A stretch of DNA of 36,703 nt, taken from positions 1-36,703 of the forward strand of contig SKLX01000009.1 in the NCBI GenBank assembly GCA_007121375.1, read 5' to 3'. The DNA is from Bacillota bacterium (lineage in GTDB: Bacteria; Bacillota; Dethiobacteria; SKNC01). The notes beneath the pieces are model-generated. The model did no database searches. It was not told the DNA's origin and saw only the letters and a program-made list of their open reading frames with translations. Both the position numbers and the translations under genes were made by a program. Of the stretch, positions 1 through 8,110 are shown piece after piece. The first letter of the stretch is position 1; every line of letters starts with the position of its first letter.

Positions 1-221
1 ATGATCTCCTCCAGGCGGGCGGATGAAGCTTCATCCAGCTGCCGGGGCATGATGCGTGGACTAAACTCAATAATAGTGACTTCTTTATCCAGAGAATGTA
101 TTTCTGAGGCCGCTTCCAATCCCAGAATGCCCCCGCCGATAATCGCAATTTTTTTGCTGTCTCTCAGAGCTTCTTTAATTTTCAGCAAAGTAATTATAAC
201 ATAACTGCCTTTTGCCGTCAA
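1..221 (-). pseudogene. 5'-truncated NAD(P)/FAD-dependent oxidoreductase, continues past window start
   Basis: The minus strand encodes a Rossmann segment with the dinucleotide-binding motif IAIIGGGILGLEAA, followed by VTIIEFSPRIMPRQLDEASS. This is typical of the central NAD(P)H-binding domain of pyridine nucleotide-disulfide oxidoreductases such as rubredoxin reductase and NADH oxidase. In full-length members about 140 residues of FAD-binding domain precede this motif. Here only about 25 codons do: the frame is closed by a TAA near 267, and the preceding gene ends at 279. The first usable start is a TTG at 221 behind a weak purine stretch. I therefore read it as a 5'-truncated remnant, although a stand-alone domain cannot be excluded. 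The 3' end lies outside the window. Confidence 0.6.
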
Positions 222-232
222 ACCTTGCCTCT

Positions 233-271
233 GGCATATATTCCGGCATATATTCCCGGCATATTATTTCC
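233..271. repeat. Three short tandem repeats, unit about 13 bp
   Basis: Three head-to-tail copies of GGCATATATTCC-like sequence (233-244, 245-257, and a degenerate copy 258-271) sit between the transporter stop codon and the truncated oxidoreductase. They lie at the point where the oxidoreductase loses its N-terminal part, so they may mark a slippage or deletion junction. Confidence 0.6.
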
Positions 272-278
272 ATAGTTT

Positions 279-2387
279 TTAAACCAAAACACTTTCCAGC
301 CCCGAATCTGCCACAAAAACCAGGGTATGGTTTGTTTCATTAATTATAGTTATAAGTTGTTTATAGCGAGGAGACATGCCTATAATGGTTAAATCGGAAG
401 GCTCTTCTTTAATGGCCTGGTAAAAATCTCCCACCAACACCTTTATCTCTGTGTTCAGCGGCAGCCGGGCCGCTTCTTTAAATCTTTGCAGGCTCTCCTC
501 TGCCTTTTTAACCTGGGATGAATCCTCCACCGCCCTCATTAAGCAAAGGGAGGCGTTCCAGTTACGACTGAGCTGCAGGGCACTTAAGGTCGCCAGGTTG
601 TAGTTGGGGCTTTTTTCCCTCAGCCACAGGTTTATCCGCTTTTCCTGCCCAAAGCCCTCCTTGGGATGTAAATATAAAAGCATCATCCCTACCTGATAAG
701 TCCTTATACTTTCAATTACCCTTTTAAATCTTCTTTGCTTTTCCGGGTCACTGCTTATGGTAAAAAACAACATATTGGGGGGGAGAAAGGTATTAAGAAG
801 GCTTTGCAGGACTATTTTAAGCTCTACCTCAAAACGGCCCTTTTCTACGACTATTTTCTGGACAAACAACCCCTGGTCTTTCAGGCAGGCCATTACCTCC
901 TCAATCTCTTCCAGTTCCCCCTCCCCTTCTTTGTCCTCTTCTTTTATGGTCAAATAGTACAGCCTCCCTGAAGAATATATTAAATCCCTGATAAAGCGGG
1001 AAACCCTGCGGAAATCCTGGGGACTTTCCACAGGCACCAGGACGGATGGTTTCCAGAGGCGGGGATGATAATCCATGGTCATGGCCTTTTGGGCAGCCCA
1101 TTCTGCCAGGGCAATAAAAACACCCCCCCTGACATCTCCCCAGGGAGAAACCAGATGCTTTCGGCTTAACATATAGTAAATACCTATTATTACCAGGAAG
1201 GTAACCAGGGTAAAATATTTATTAATAAGAAGCATGGCCGATACACAACCTATCACCCCTACTATTGGCACCACCAGGGAGAGGGAAAAGCGGGGGCGGA
1301 AACTGATAATCCCTATGGTCTGCTCTACTAGAACAACCAGGTTAATAACTCCGTAAGTAGTTAAAAAAAACAGGGTTAAAAGTTGAGCAATGCTGTCCAG
1401 GGTTCCCAGTAGGAGAACGGCCAGGGATAGGAAGGAGGATATTACCACCGCCCGCCGGGGTTCCCCCCGGGCTGACTTCCTGGCCAAAAAAGAAGCCAGG
1501 GGAATAACCCGGTTTTCTGCCAGAGCAGCCAGAATGCGAGGGGCTCCAACCAGGGTTGAAAGGGCGGAGGACAGGGTAGCTCCCAGGATACCTGCTGCCA
1601 CCAGAGGACTGTAAAGGGCCAAGTCTAAAATGGCCATGGTATTGGTTAAAAGCATTTCCTCGGAAGCCTGCCGGGCAAACCAGAAGGCCAGGAGAATATA
1701 AACTGCCAGGCCCACCGTCACTGCTGCCAGGGTTCCTTTAATAATACTTCTACCCGGGTCTTTTAGTTCCCCTGACATGTTGGCCCCGGCCAGAACCCCC
1801 GTTACGGCAGGGAAAAATATGGCAAAAGTTCCCCAAAAGTTTTCTTCCAGGAAACTTCCCATCCATAAAGGCTCCCCAGGGTTTAAAGATTCTCCCCCTA
1901 AGAAAGAAAATATAGAAAGGGCTACTACCAGAAGTACCAGGTATTGAAGGCGAAAGGAAAGGCGAGCACTTGCTATGGAAAGGAGGGTTAAAGCCAGCCA
2001 GGTTAAAAATCCTACCAGAGGTACTGGATGGTGGGGGAAAAAGGTTGTCCAAAGTTCGGTAAAACCCACAATATAAAAGGAAACAGCAAAAGCCTGGGAA
2101 AAATAAAGGGGAATCCCCACTGCTCCCCCTGCTTCCAGGCCAAAAGAACGGGTAATAATGGCATAGGCTCCCCCTGCCTTTATTTTAATATTCGTCAGCA
2201 TGGAAGACATGGATAGGATGGTGCTAAATGTAATTATATGGGCTACACCTATAATAGCCAGGGTCCCCACAAAACCTGCATTGCCTACTATCCAGCCCAG
2301 GCGCAGGTACATAATAACACCTAAAATGGTTAACAGGGTAGGGGTAAAGACCCCTTCCAAAGTCCCTAAGCCTTGTTTTTCCTTCAT
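279..2387 (-). CDS. SLC12-like (cation-chloride cotransporter/APC family) permease with cytoplasmic C-terminal domain
   Basis: This 702-residue protein has about 12 hydrophobic helices in residues 15-410. The N-terminus contains TPTLLTILGVIMYLRLGW and AGGAYAIITRSFGLEAGG, and residues 201-214 contain GANMSGELKDPGRS, a close match to the GANxSGxLKDP signature of SLC12 cation-chloride cotransporters and their bacterial relatives. Residues from about 445 to 702 are soluble and mixed alpha/beta, ending in TIIGMSPRYKQ, as in the cytoplasmic domain of this family, which resembles universal stress proteins. The transported ion or amino acid cannot be read from sequence. The ATG has the ribosome site AAGGGAG nearby. 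A TATAAT -10 box lies at 2451-2456 on the minus strand without a good -35. The gene stands alone after the helicase terminator. The family call is solid; the substrate is unknown. Confidence 0.85.
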   Translation of the reverse strand: MKEKQGLGTLEGVFTPTLLTILGVIMYLRLGWIVGNAGFVGTLAIIGVAHIITFSTILSMSSMLTNIKIKAGGAYAIITRSFGLEAGGAVGIPLYFSQAFAVSFYIVGFTELWTTFFPHHPVPLVGFLTWLALTLLSIASARLSFRLQYLVLLVVALSIFSFLGGESLNPGEPLWMGSFLEENFWGTFAIFFPAVTGVLAGANMSGELKDPGRSIIKGTLAAVTVGLAVYILLAFWFARQASEEMLLTNTMAILDLALYSPLVAAGILGATLSSALSTLVGAPRILAALAENRVIPLASFLARKSARGEPRRAVVISSFLSLAVLLLGTLDSIAQLLTLFFLTTYGVINLVVLVEQTIGIISFRPRFSLSLVVPIVGVIGCVSAMLLINKYFTLVTFLVIIGIYYMLSRKHLVSPWGDVRGGVFIALAEWAAQKAMTMDYHPRLWKPSVLVPVESPQDFRRVSRFIRDLIYSSGRLYYLTIKEEDKEGEGELEEIEEVMACLKDQGLFVQKIVVEKGRFEVELKIVLQSLLNTFLPPNMLFFTISSDPEKQRRFKRVIESIRTYQVGMMLLYLHPKEGFGQEKRINLWLREKSPNYNLATLSALQLSRNWNASLCLMRAVEDSSQVKKAEESLQRFKEAARLPLNTEIKVLVGDFYQAIKEEPSDLTIIGMSPRYKQLITIINETNHTLVFVADSGLESVLV

Positions 2388-2516
2388 GGTTTAACTCCCT
2401 TATCCTGTCAGGTCTATCTTATAAACGCCTTTTTATCTCATTTTATACCCATTATAACAGAAATATAAAGAAGAAAGTAGAATTATCTACCGTACAGAAT
2501 TATCTGCTGTACTCAT

Positions 2517-2552
2517 AAAAAGCAGGTGGAGGTTTGTTACCTCCCCTGCTTC
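2517..2552 (-). terminator. Rho-independent terminator of the DEAD-box helicase gene
   Basis: A 13-bp inverted repeat, read on the minus strand as AAGCAGGGGAGGT - AACAA - ACCTCCACCTGCTT (one mismatch), is followed by TTTTT. It starts five bases after the helicase stop codon and separates it from the transporter gene. Confidence 0.9.
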
Positions 2553-2556
2553 TTTT

Positions 2557-3984
2557 CTATTTCCAACCCTTTTTACTTTTCCTTTTATCTCCCCTGCCTC
2601 CCTTAAATTTCGTTTCCTTCCAGGAAGGTTTTCCTTTGCCTCCCTTGAAGCCCCTTGATTTTTTCTGCCAGAGGGGGGCTTCCTCCGTCAATTTTACTGG
2701 TGTAGTATCCGGTTCTTTGGTAAGAATTTTTAAAGCTGCAGATAAGAGGGTAATGGAATCCTTTTCTTCCAGCATGCTCTCTGCCAGTTTTTTGTAGGGA
2801 TAAATATCTTCCTCTTCAATTACCTTCATCAATCTATCAACCGCCAGCTGTTGTTGACCCTCCAGGGCCTGATCGAAGGTTGGGACCGACAGGCGCAGAA
2901 TTTTCCTTTTGGTGGATTGTTCAATCAGTTTTAACTGGTTCATTTCCCGGGGATTAGCAAAGGTAATGGCTACACCTGCTTTTCCCAGACGTCCTGTCCG
3001 GCCAATCCGGTGGACATAACTGTCGGGATCCTGGGGAATATCAAAATTAAATATGTGGGTTATGTCACTGATATCCAGTCCCCGGGCCGCCACATCGGTA
3101 GCCACCAGAATTTCTGTAACCCCTGTCTTAAAGTTTCTCATAACGCTGTCCCTCTTGCCCTGGGTCAGGTCCCCATGAATGCCTTCGGCACAGTAGCCCC
3201 TCTTGGTTAAGGCTTCGTTAAGCTCGTCCACTCTCCTCTTGGTTCTGCCAAAAATAATAGCAAGTTCTGGTGATTGAGAGTCCAGTATTCTGCAAAGGAC
3301 ATCAAATTTTTGCTTTTCATGAACTTCCACATAATACTGTTCTACGTTGGGAACGGTAACTTCCCTGGATTTAATTTGTATAAACTCCGGGTCTTTCATA
3401 AACTGCCGGGACAGATCCTGAACCGGCTTGGGCATGGTAGCCGAAAAAAGCAAAGTCTGCCGTTCCCGGGGAACTTCCTTTAAAATGGTTTCGATATCCT
3501 CTATAAAACCCATGTTTAGCATTTCATCCGCTTCATCTAAAACCACTATTTCTATCTGTTGAAGCCTTATAGTTCTTCTCCTCATGTGATCCATTAAACG
3601 CCCCGGTGTCCCCACAATTATTTGTGGTCTCTTTTTAAGGGCACGGATTTGTCGGTTAATATCCTGCCCTCCGTATATGGGTAATGCCCGAATACCTTTG
3701 ATGTTTCCGATGGCATTAATTTCTTCAGCTACCTGAACCGCCAGTTCCCGGGTAGGGGTAATTACCAGGGCTTTAACACCTTCATCTCTGCTTATTTTTT
3801 CAATCATGGGAATTCCAAAGGCTGCTGTTTTGCCTGTTCCTGTTTGAGCTTGACCTATAATATCACGCCCCGCCATAACCAGGGGTATGGCCTGGTCCTG
3901 GATGGGTGTAACATCTTCAAAGCCCATATTGGATACAGCCTGTATAACCGGCTGACTTAATCCTAACTTATTAAAAACTTCCAT
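2557..3984 (-). CDS. DEAD-box ATP-dependent RNA helicase (CshA/DeaD type)
   Basis: The 475-residue protein carries the complete DEAD-box set: Q motif (TPIQDQAIPLV, near 26), motif I AQTGTGKT (near 46), PTRELAVQ, TPGRLMD, motif II DEAD (near 150), motif III SAT (near 181), and in the second RecA domain IIFGRTKRR, VATDVAARGLDI and HRIGRTGR. The C-terminal tail is Gly/Lys/Arg-rich (RGFKGGKGK and following), as in CshA/DeaD proteins that bind structured RNA. Its role is ATP-driven unwinding of RNA in ribosome assembly, mRNA decay or cold adaptation. It follows the cold-shock protein gene, separated by a terminator, so the two can be transcribed separately while sharing a cold-response theme. Which of the CshA, CshB or DeaD subfamilies it belongs to is not settled. 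Confidence 0.95.
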   Translation of the reverse strand: MEVFNKLGLSQPVIQAVSNMGFEDVTPIQDQAIPLVMAGRDIIGQAQTGTGKTAAFGIPMIEKISRDEGVKALVITPTRELAVQVAEEINAIGNIKGIRALPIYGGQDINRQIRALKKRPQIIVGTPGRLMDHMRRRTIRLQQIEIVVLDEADEMLNMGFIEDIETILKEVPRERQTLLFSATMPKPVQDLSRQFMKDPEFIQIKSREVTVPNVEQYYVEVHEKQKFDVLCRILDSQSPELAIIFGRTKRRVDELNEALTKRGYCAEGIHGDLTQGKRDSVMRNFKTGVTEILVATDVAARGLDISDITHIFNFDIPQDPDSYVHRIGRTGRLGKAGVAITFANPREMNQLKLIEQSTKRKILRLSVPTFDQALEGQQQLAVDRLMKVIEEEDIYPYKKLAESMLEEKDSITLLSAALKILTKEPDTTPVKLTEEAPLWQKKSRGFKGGKGKPSWKETKFKGGRGDKRKSKKGWK

Positions 3985-4046
3985 TTTAATCTAATTTCCT
4001 CCTTATCTTATTAACATTTTTATTTTTCAAAAGTTCTTCGATGACA

Positions 4047-4083
4047 AAATAAAAGCATTTCCGGTTAACGGAAATGCCTTTAT
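4047..4083 (-). terminator. Rho-independent terminator of the csp gene
   Basis: On the minus strand GGCATTTCCG - TTAA - CGGAAATGC forms a near-perfect stem followed by TTTTATTTT. It lies 20 bases downstream of the cold-shock gene and upstream of the helicase gene. Confidence 0.9.
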
Positions 4084-4101
4084 TAACAGTTCTTTTCCTC
4101 T

Positions 4102-4299
4102 TTAGAGGCGAGAAACATTAGCCGCCTGCGGACCCCTGTTACCTTCCACGATATCAAATTCTACCTCTTGCCCTTCATCTAAGGTCCTGAAACCATCACC
4201 CTGGATGGCTGAAAAATGGACAAAAACGTCTCCGCCTTCTTCCCTTTCAATAAAACCATAACCTTTTTCTGCATTAAACCATTTTACTTTACCTATCAT
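4102..4299 (-). CDS. csp: Cold-shock protein (CspA family)
   Basis: A 65-residue single cold-shock domain, the standard length. Both RNA-binding motifs are intact: RNP1 KGYGFIE at 13-19 and RNP2 VFVHFS at 25-30, with the aromatic residues W8, F9, F16, F26 and F29 that stack on single-stranded nucleic acid. Such proteins act as cytoplasmic RNA chaperones and antiterminators. The ATG is preceded by AAGGAGG at optimal spacing. The gene is monocistronic, with a terminator downstream and a leader of up to 229 bases upstream. Its neighbour downstream is a DEAD-box RNA helicase, a partner class in cold adaptation. Identification is certain; the specific paralogue name is not assignable. Confidence 0.97.
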   Translation of the reverse strand: MIGKVKWFNAEKGYGFIEREEGGDVFVHFSAIQGDGFRTLDEGQEVEFDIVEGNRGPQAANVSRL

Positions 4300-4528
4300 C
4301 TTGTAGGCCTCCTTAAATTTTTTAGTCCAAAAAGCGGAATAACATCAAGCACCTTACCCCATGCATCTTTCACCCTGCAAAAAAAAGCTTACTTCAGAGG
4401 CCTAAAGATGGTTAATTTCTTCACTACTTTTCAAAACCTTATGCTAGGTTATCATATAAGCTTACCGATTGCAAGAACTATTTCCGGCTGTTTACAGCTA
4501 TTGGTGCTTCCTCTTCCGGTTACCGGCT
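4300..4528 (-). other. Intergenic region and probable structured 5' leader of the csp gene
   Basis: This 229-base stretch holds no open reading frame that I accept. Directly after the reductase stop codon there are two short inverted repeats (CCGGTAACCGG and GCTGTAAACAGC) without a T-run. Further down CTTTAGGCCTCTGAAG can form a small hairpin followed by TAAGC and seven T residues. Cold-shock genes often carry long structured leaders, so a thermosensing leader is plausible. I see no convincing promoter; a TTGCAA near 4470 has only a poor -10 partner. Confidence 0.4.
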
Positions 4529-5599
4529 CTACCATTCCTTCTTGAAAAAATTTGCTTCCTTCCAGTAAGGCTCCACCAGTTTTTCCAGCTCCTCTATTTC
4601 CCCAAGGGAATAGGGTTCAAATTCTCTGGCAGCTCGGGCATTTTCCTCCAGCTCCTCCATGTTGGATATTCCAACAACAGCTGTGGTTACGGGAAAGGTT
4701 AAAACATAGCCCAAAGCCTGCTCCATGGAGGTGATACCCCCCCCTTGAAATATTCTGCCATAAGCCGCTACCTTCATGGCTATTATCCCCATATCCTTTT
4801 CCCTTGCTTTGCGTAACAGTTCCTCCTGAAAAGGCTGGTAATATCTATCCCCTGCATTGAGGGACATTAACAGGCAGTCAAAGTCATATTCCTCGATAGC
4901 CCTTAAAAGGATCTGGGGTTCCTTATGACCAGTAATCCCGATGTTTTTAACAACCCCTTCCCTTCTTAATTCCTCCAGTACCCGGAGAGCACCAGAGGGT
5001 GCCAAGGCCTGCTCCCATTCTGCCCGGGAATGAACTCCATGGAGCTGATACAGGTCCAGGTAATCTGTTTGCAACCTCTCCAGGCTTCTTTCAAACAATC
5101 TCCTGGTGCCTTCCCCGGTACGGTCCAGGGTTTTGCTGGCCAGGAAGGCTTCCTTACGGCGGTGGGCCATCACCCCACCCAGGTTTGATTCACTATTCCC
5201 GTAAGTGGGGGCAGTATCTATATAGTTTATCCCCAGGTCCAGGGCATGATTTACTAATTCTTCCGCCTCCTGCTTTTTATCTTCCCGGGACAGGGTAAAA
5301 GCCCCTCCCAGCCCCAAAATACTTACTTTGTCTCCCGTCTTGCCCAGGATACGACGGGGAATACCTTCCTTTTCTTCAAATTTTTCTTTTTCTGCTACAG
5401 GGTCCCTTTCCTTGGGTCCGGGTTCAACCTCAGGTTCAGGTTTTTCATAACTTTCCCGGGCCTTTTTTTCCTCCCTGGAGGAAGTTAAACTCTCCTCCCC
5501 TTTTTCTTCCCTTAATAAGCGGCTGCACCCCAGAAGCCCCAGGCCTGCTCCCGTCAGAGTCATCTGGAGAAATTTTCGTCTGGTTATACCCCTTTTCAT
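4529..5599 (-). CDS. Aldo/keto reductase with Tat signal and lipobox
   Basis: From the ATG at 5599 the protein has 356 residues. A TTG at 5611 is also in frame, but GGAG lies six bases before the ATG, so the ATG is preferred. The N-terminus has a twin-arginine motif TRRKFLQM (R7, R8), a hydrophobic stretch and LLGC with C25, consistent with Tat export followed by lipidation. Residues 26-80 form a charged Glu/Lys/Pro-rich linker. The aldo/keto reductase domain starts near 80 (RRILGKTGDKVSILGLGG) and keeps the tetrad D128, Y133, K156 and H187. It would reduce carbonyls with NADPH, yet soluble NADPH is not available outside the membrane, so either the cofactor is tightly bound or the protein stays inside. 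It follows polX by 20 bases, probably as one operon. Substrate unknown. Confidence 0.85.
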   Translation of the reverse strand: MKRGITRRKFLQMTLTGAGLGLLGCSRLLREEKGEESLTSSREEKKARESYEKPEPEVEPGPKERDPVAEKEKFEEKEGIPRRILGKTGDKVSILGLGGAFTLSREDKKQEAEELVNHALDLGINYIDTAPTYGNSESNLGGVMAHRRKEAFLASKTLDRTGEGTRRLFERSLERLQTDYLDLYQLHGVHSRAEWEQALAPSGALRVLEELRREGVVKNIGITGHKEPQILLRAIEEYDFDCLLMSLNAGDRYYQPFQEELLRKAREKDMGIIAMKVAAYGRIFQGGGITSMEQALGYVLTFPVTTAVVGISNMEELEENARAAREFEPYSLGEIEELEKLVEPYWKEANFFKKEW

Positions 5600-5619
5600 A
5601 AGCCACTCCAATCCTTTGT

Positions 5620-7344
5620 TTACTTTTTCTTAAGGATTTTTTTTAATTCTTTCCAAGAAAGGGTGTTAAGCACATCTTCCCTTTCCAGCCACCCCCGGCG
5701 GGCCTGATCAATACCATACTTCATATTTGTTAGCCCGCCTGTACTGTGAGCATCACTGCCCAGGCTAATTTTAACCCCCAAATCCTTAGCCATTCTACAA
5801 TGAGTATCCTTTAAATCCAGCCGGCTGGGATATCCATTAAGTTCCATAAAAACCCCTGCCCCTTTCGCTTCTGTCATAACTTTTTCCAGGTCCACCGGGT
5901 AACCCCTTCGCTTATTAATCTCCCGGCCGGTAGGGTGGGCTATAATATTTACATGGGGGTTTTCCACAGCTTTAAGTATGCGATTAGTCATTGCTTCCCG
6001 GGACATATTCCGATTATAGTGGACAGAAGCCACCACCAGGTCGCATTTTTCCAGCACCTCCCCCTCCAGGTCCAGGGATCCATCATAGAGTATATCCACT
6101 TCAATGCCCGCCAGGACCCGGAAACCCTCCAGAGTACTATTTAACTCTTTAATTTCTTCAATCTGTTCCAGTAAACCCTTTTCATCCAGTCCGTTAACCA
6201 TCCTTACCCGTTTGGAATGCTCCGTTACCGCCATGTAGCTGTATCCCTGTTTCCGGGCCGCCTCTACCATTTCCTTTATGGTATTACGTCCATCGGTGCG
6301 TGTGGAGTGGGTGTGGAGATCTCCCTGAATGTCTTTCCAGGTTATTAAGGAAGGAAGACTATTTTCTCGAGCGGCCTTTATTTCTCCCTGGTTTTCACGC
6401 AGTTGTGGAGGAATCCAGGGCATATCCAGCTTTTGGTAAACCCCTTCCTCCGTCTCCCCTGCCACCTGGGTTTCCCCCTCAAAGACACCATATTCACTGA
6501 TTTTATAGCCTCGTTCCAGGGCAAGCTTCCTAACTTCTATATTGTGGGCCTTGGAACCGGTAAAATAAAGGAGGGCTGCTCCAAAACTTTCCTTTTCCAC
6601 AGCACGAAGATCTACCTGGATTCCGGATTTTAACCTCACCGAAGATTTTGTTTCCCCTTTTGAAATAATCTCCGTTATGTCCTCGTAACCCACAAAATGT
6701 TCCATTACTCTATTATTATCCTTTCCTGCCAGGGAAACCAGGATATCTAAATCACCCACTGTTTCCTTCCGACGGCGATAGCTTCCAGCGACCTCTATCT
6801 GACCTATACCCTCACTTTTTTGTAAATAACTATAAAAAGCCTCTGCAACTTCCTCCGCTTCTTTCAAAAGGGTTCTTTTTTCTTCACCCATCTCCTGGAG
6901 TTCAGTCAGAATTTTTTCTTCTGTCTTTTTCCCAAATCCCTCAATCTCCCGGATTTTCTTCTTTTGTGCCGCTTCTTTAAGGTCCTTCAAATTATTTATC
7001 CCCAGGGCATCATAAAGCTTTTTTACCCTCCTGGGGCCCAGGCTGGCAACCTCCAGCATCCTTACCATTTCGGGATTGAGTTCCCTTTTTAATTCTTCCA
7101 GTTGTTCCAGGGTGCCCGTGTTGACTATTTCCTCAATTTTCCCCGCCAGATCTTCTCCTATTCCCTCCAGCCTGGTTAAATCTTCTCCCTCCCTCACCAT
7201 TTCCTCAACATTTTTTGATAATTGTCCCAGGGTCCGGGCAGCATTTCGATAGGCCCGGACGCGAAATTCATTGGCCCCTTTAATATCTAAAAGATCTGCC
7301 ATATCTTTTAAAATTTTTTTGATATCAGAATTATGAACGGGCAT
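5620..7344 (-). CDS. polX: DNA polymerase X family protein with PHP domain
   Basis: At 574 residues it has the length of bacterial PolX. An N-terminal helix-hairpin-helix region (LEGIGEDLAGKI near 59 and IEGFGKKTEEKI near 134) is followed by the polymerase beta-type palm with GSYRRRKETVGDLDILVS. The catalytic aspartates are D198, D200 and D246. The C-terminal PHP domain (340-574) retains its metal ligands: H344 and H346 (GDLHTH), H376, E415, H442, H470, D532 and H534, supporting 3'-5' exonuclease or AP-endonuclease activity. The family works in gap filling during base excision repair. The start has AGGAGG at good spacing. The reductase gene follows after 20 bases, and a tRNA terminator lies upstream. 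No catalytic residue appears lost. Confidence 0.96.
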   Translation of the reverse strand: MPVHNSDIKKILKDMADLLDIKGANEFRVRAYRNAARTLGQLSKNVEEMVREGEDLTRLEGIGEDLAGKIEEIVNTGTLEQLEELKRELNPEMVRMLEVASLGPRRVKKLYDALGINNLKDLKEAAQKKKIREIEGFGKKTEEKILTELQEMGEEKRTLLKEAEEVAEAFYSYLQKSEGIGQIEVAGSYRRRKETVGDLDILVSLAGKDNNRVMEHFVGYEDITEIISKGETKSSVRLKSGIQVDLRAVEKESFGAALLYFTGSKAHNIEVRKLALERGYKISEYGVFEGETQVAGETEEGVYQKLDMPWIPPQLRENQGEIKAARENSLPSLITWKDIQGDLHTHSTRTDGRNTIKEMVEAARKQGYSYMAVTEHSKRVRMVNGLDEKGLLEQIEEIKELNSTLEGFRVLAGIEVDILYDGSLDLEGEVLEKCDLVVASVHYNRNMSREAMTNRILKAVENPHVNIIAHPTGREINKRRGYPVDLEKVMTEAKGAGVFMELNGYPSRLDLKDTHCRMAKDLGVKISLGSDAHSTGGLTNMKYGIDQARRGWLEREDVLNTLSWKELKKILKKK

Positions 7345-7393
7345 CCTAACCGCCTCCTGCTTTTAATCTCACCAGGTATTATGTAAAAACCAA

Positions 7394-7436
7394 TAAATAA
7401 AAGCGCGGCCATGAAAAAAACTCCAGGCCCGCGCCA
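7394..7436 (-). terminator. Terminator after tRNA-Ser(CGA)
   Basis: On the minus strand GCGCGGGCC pairs with GGCCGCGC (one bulged G) around a T-rich loop, followed by TTTTATTT. It lies nine bases downstream of the tRNA 3' end and upstream of polX. Confidence 0.85.
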
Positions 7437-7442
7437 TAATTT

Positions 7443-7536
<94 letters not shown>

Positions 7537-7590
7537 TTATTTATGCTATCATTTATTATTACTTTTCCATACTTTTACTTCTAAGCACTT

Positions 7591-8040
7591 TTACTTTCTA
7601 AGCTTTTGAAAAAATTCCTGCATGATCCTTCGGCAGTCCTGCTCCATAATGCCCTCCACCACTTCTATCTGGTGATTAAATCTGTCATCCTGGACCAGGT
7701 TGTAGAGGGAGCCACATACCCCTGCCTTAGAGTCCCGAACCCCGAAAACCAGCCTCTTAACCCGGGCCTGGATCAGGGCCCCGGCACACATGGGACAGGG
7801 CTCCACCGTTACATAGAGGGTTGTGCCCGTAAGCCTCCAGCTATTTAAAGCCCTACTTCCTTCTTGAAGGGCAATAATTTCCGCATGGGCTGTAGGATCC
7901 CTTTTTCCTTCCCTCAGGTTATGACCCCGGCCCAGGATCCTTTCCTCCTTTACCAGGACTGCTCCTATGGGGACTTCCCCCTTCTCCAGAGCAGCTTGTG
8001 CTTCTTTCAAAGCTTCTTTCATGAAGGCTTCATGGGACAT
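7591..8040 (-). CDS. tadA: tRNA-specific adenosine deaminase TadA
   Basis: The protein has the cytidine/adenosine deaminase fold with HAE (zinc ligand His and catalytic Glu, in DPTAHAEIIAL) and PCPMCAGAL (two zinc cysteines), plus the PIGAVLV segment typical of TadA. It converts A34 to inosine in tRNA-Arg(ACG), and a tRNA-Arg(ACG) gene lies 2.5 kb upstream. I choose the ATG at 8040 (149 residues, starting MSHEAFMKEALKEA), which has GAGGT six bases before it. A TTG at 8076 extends the frame by 12 codons, but it lies at the predicted transcription start of the promoter at 8110-8082 and has no ribosome site. A serine tRNA gene follows. Confidence 0.95.
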   Translation of the reverse strand: MSHEAFMKEALKEAQAALEKGEVPIGAVLVKEERILGRGHNLREGKRDPTAHAEIIALQEGSRALNSWRLTGTTLYVTVEPCPMCAGALIQARVKRLVFGVRDSKAGVCGSLYNLVQDDRFNHQIEVVEGIMEQDCRRIMQEFFQKLRK

Positions 8041-8081
8041 TCTTTTACCTCGGTATTTATATTCTAAATTTAGCAACTTTC

Positions 8082-8110
8082 ATTATAACACATATGCTAA
8101 TAAAAGTTAA
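8082..8110 (-). promoter_or_regulatory. Promoter of tadA
   Basis: TTAACT at 8110-8105, a 17-bp spacer and TATAAT at 8087-8082 on the minus strand. It overlaps the last codons of the upstream helicase gene. Transcription would begin near 8075, which favours the tadA start at 8040. Confidence 0.65.

Noticed and set aside
4216..4545. 109-codon plus-strand open frame over the csp gene and its leader
   Set aside because: Antisense to csp at one end and without a ribosome site or recognisable sequence.
7537..7590. Possible SRP RNA (ffs) after tadA, as in Bacillus
   Set aside because: Only 54 A/T-rich bases with short direct repeats of AAGTAAAAGT lie between tadA and tRNA-Ser; too short for SRP RNA.
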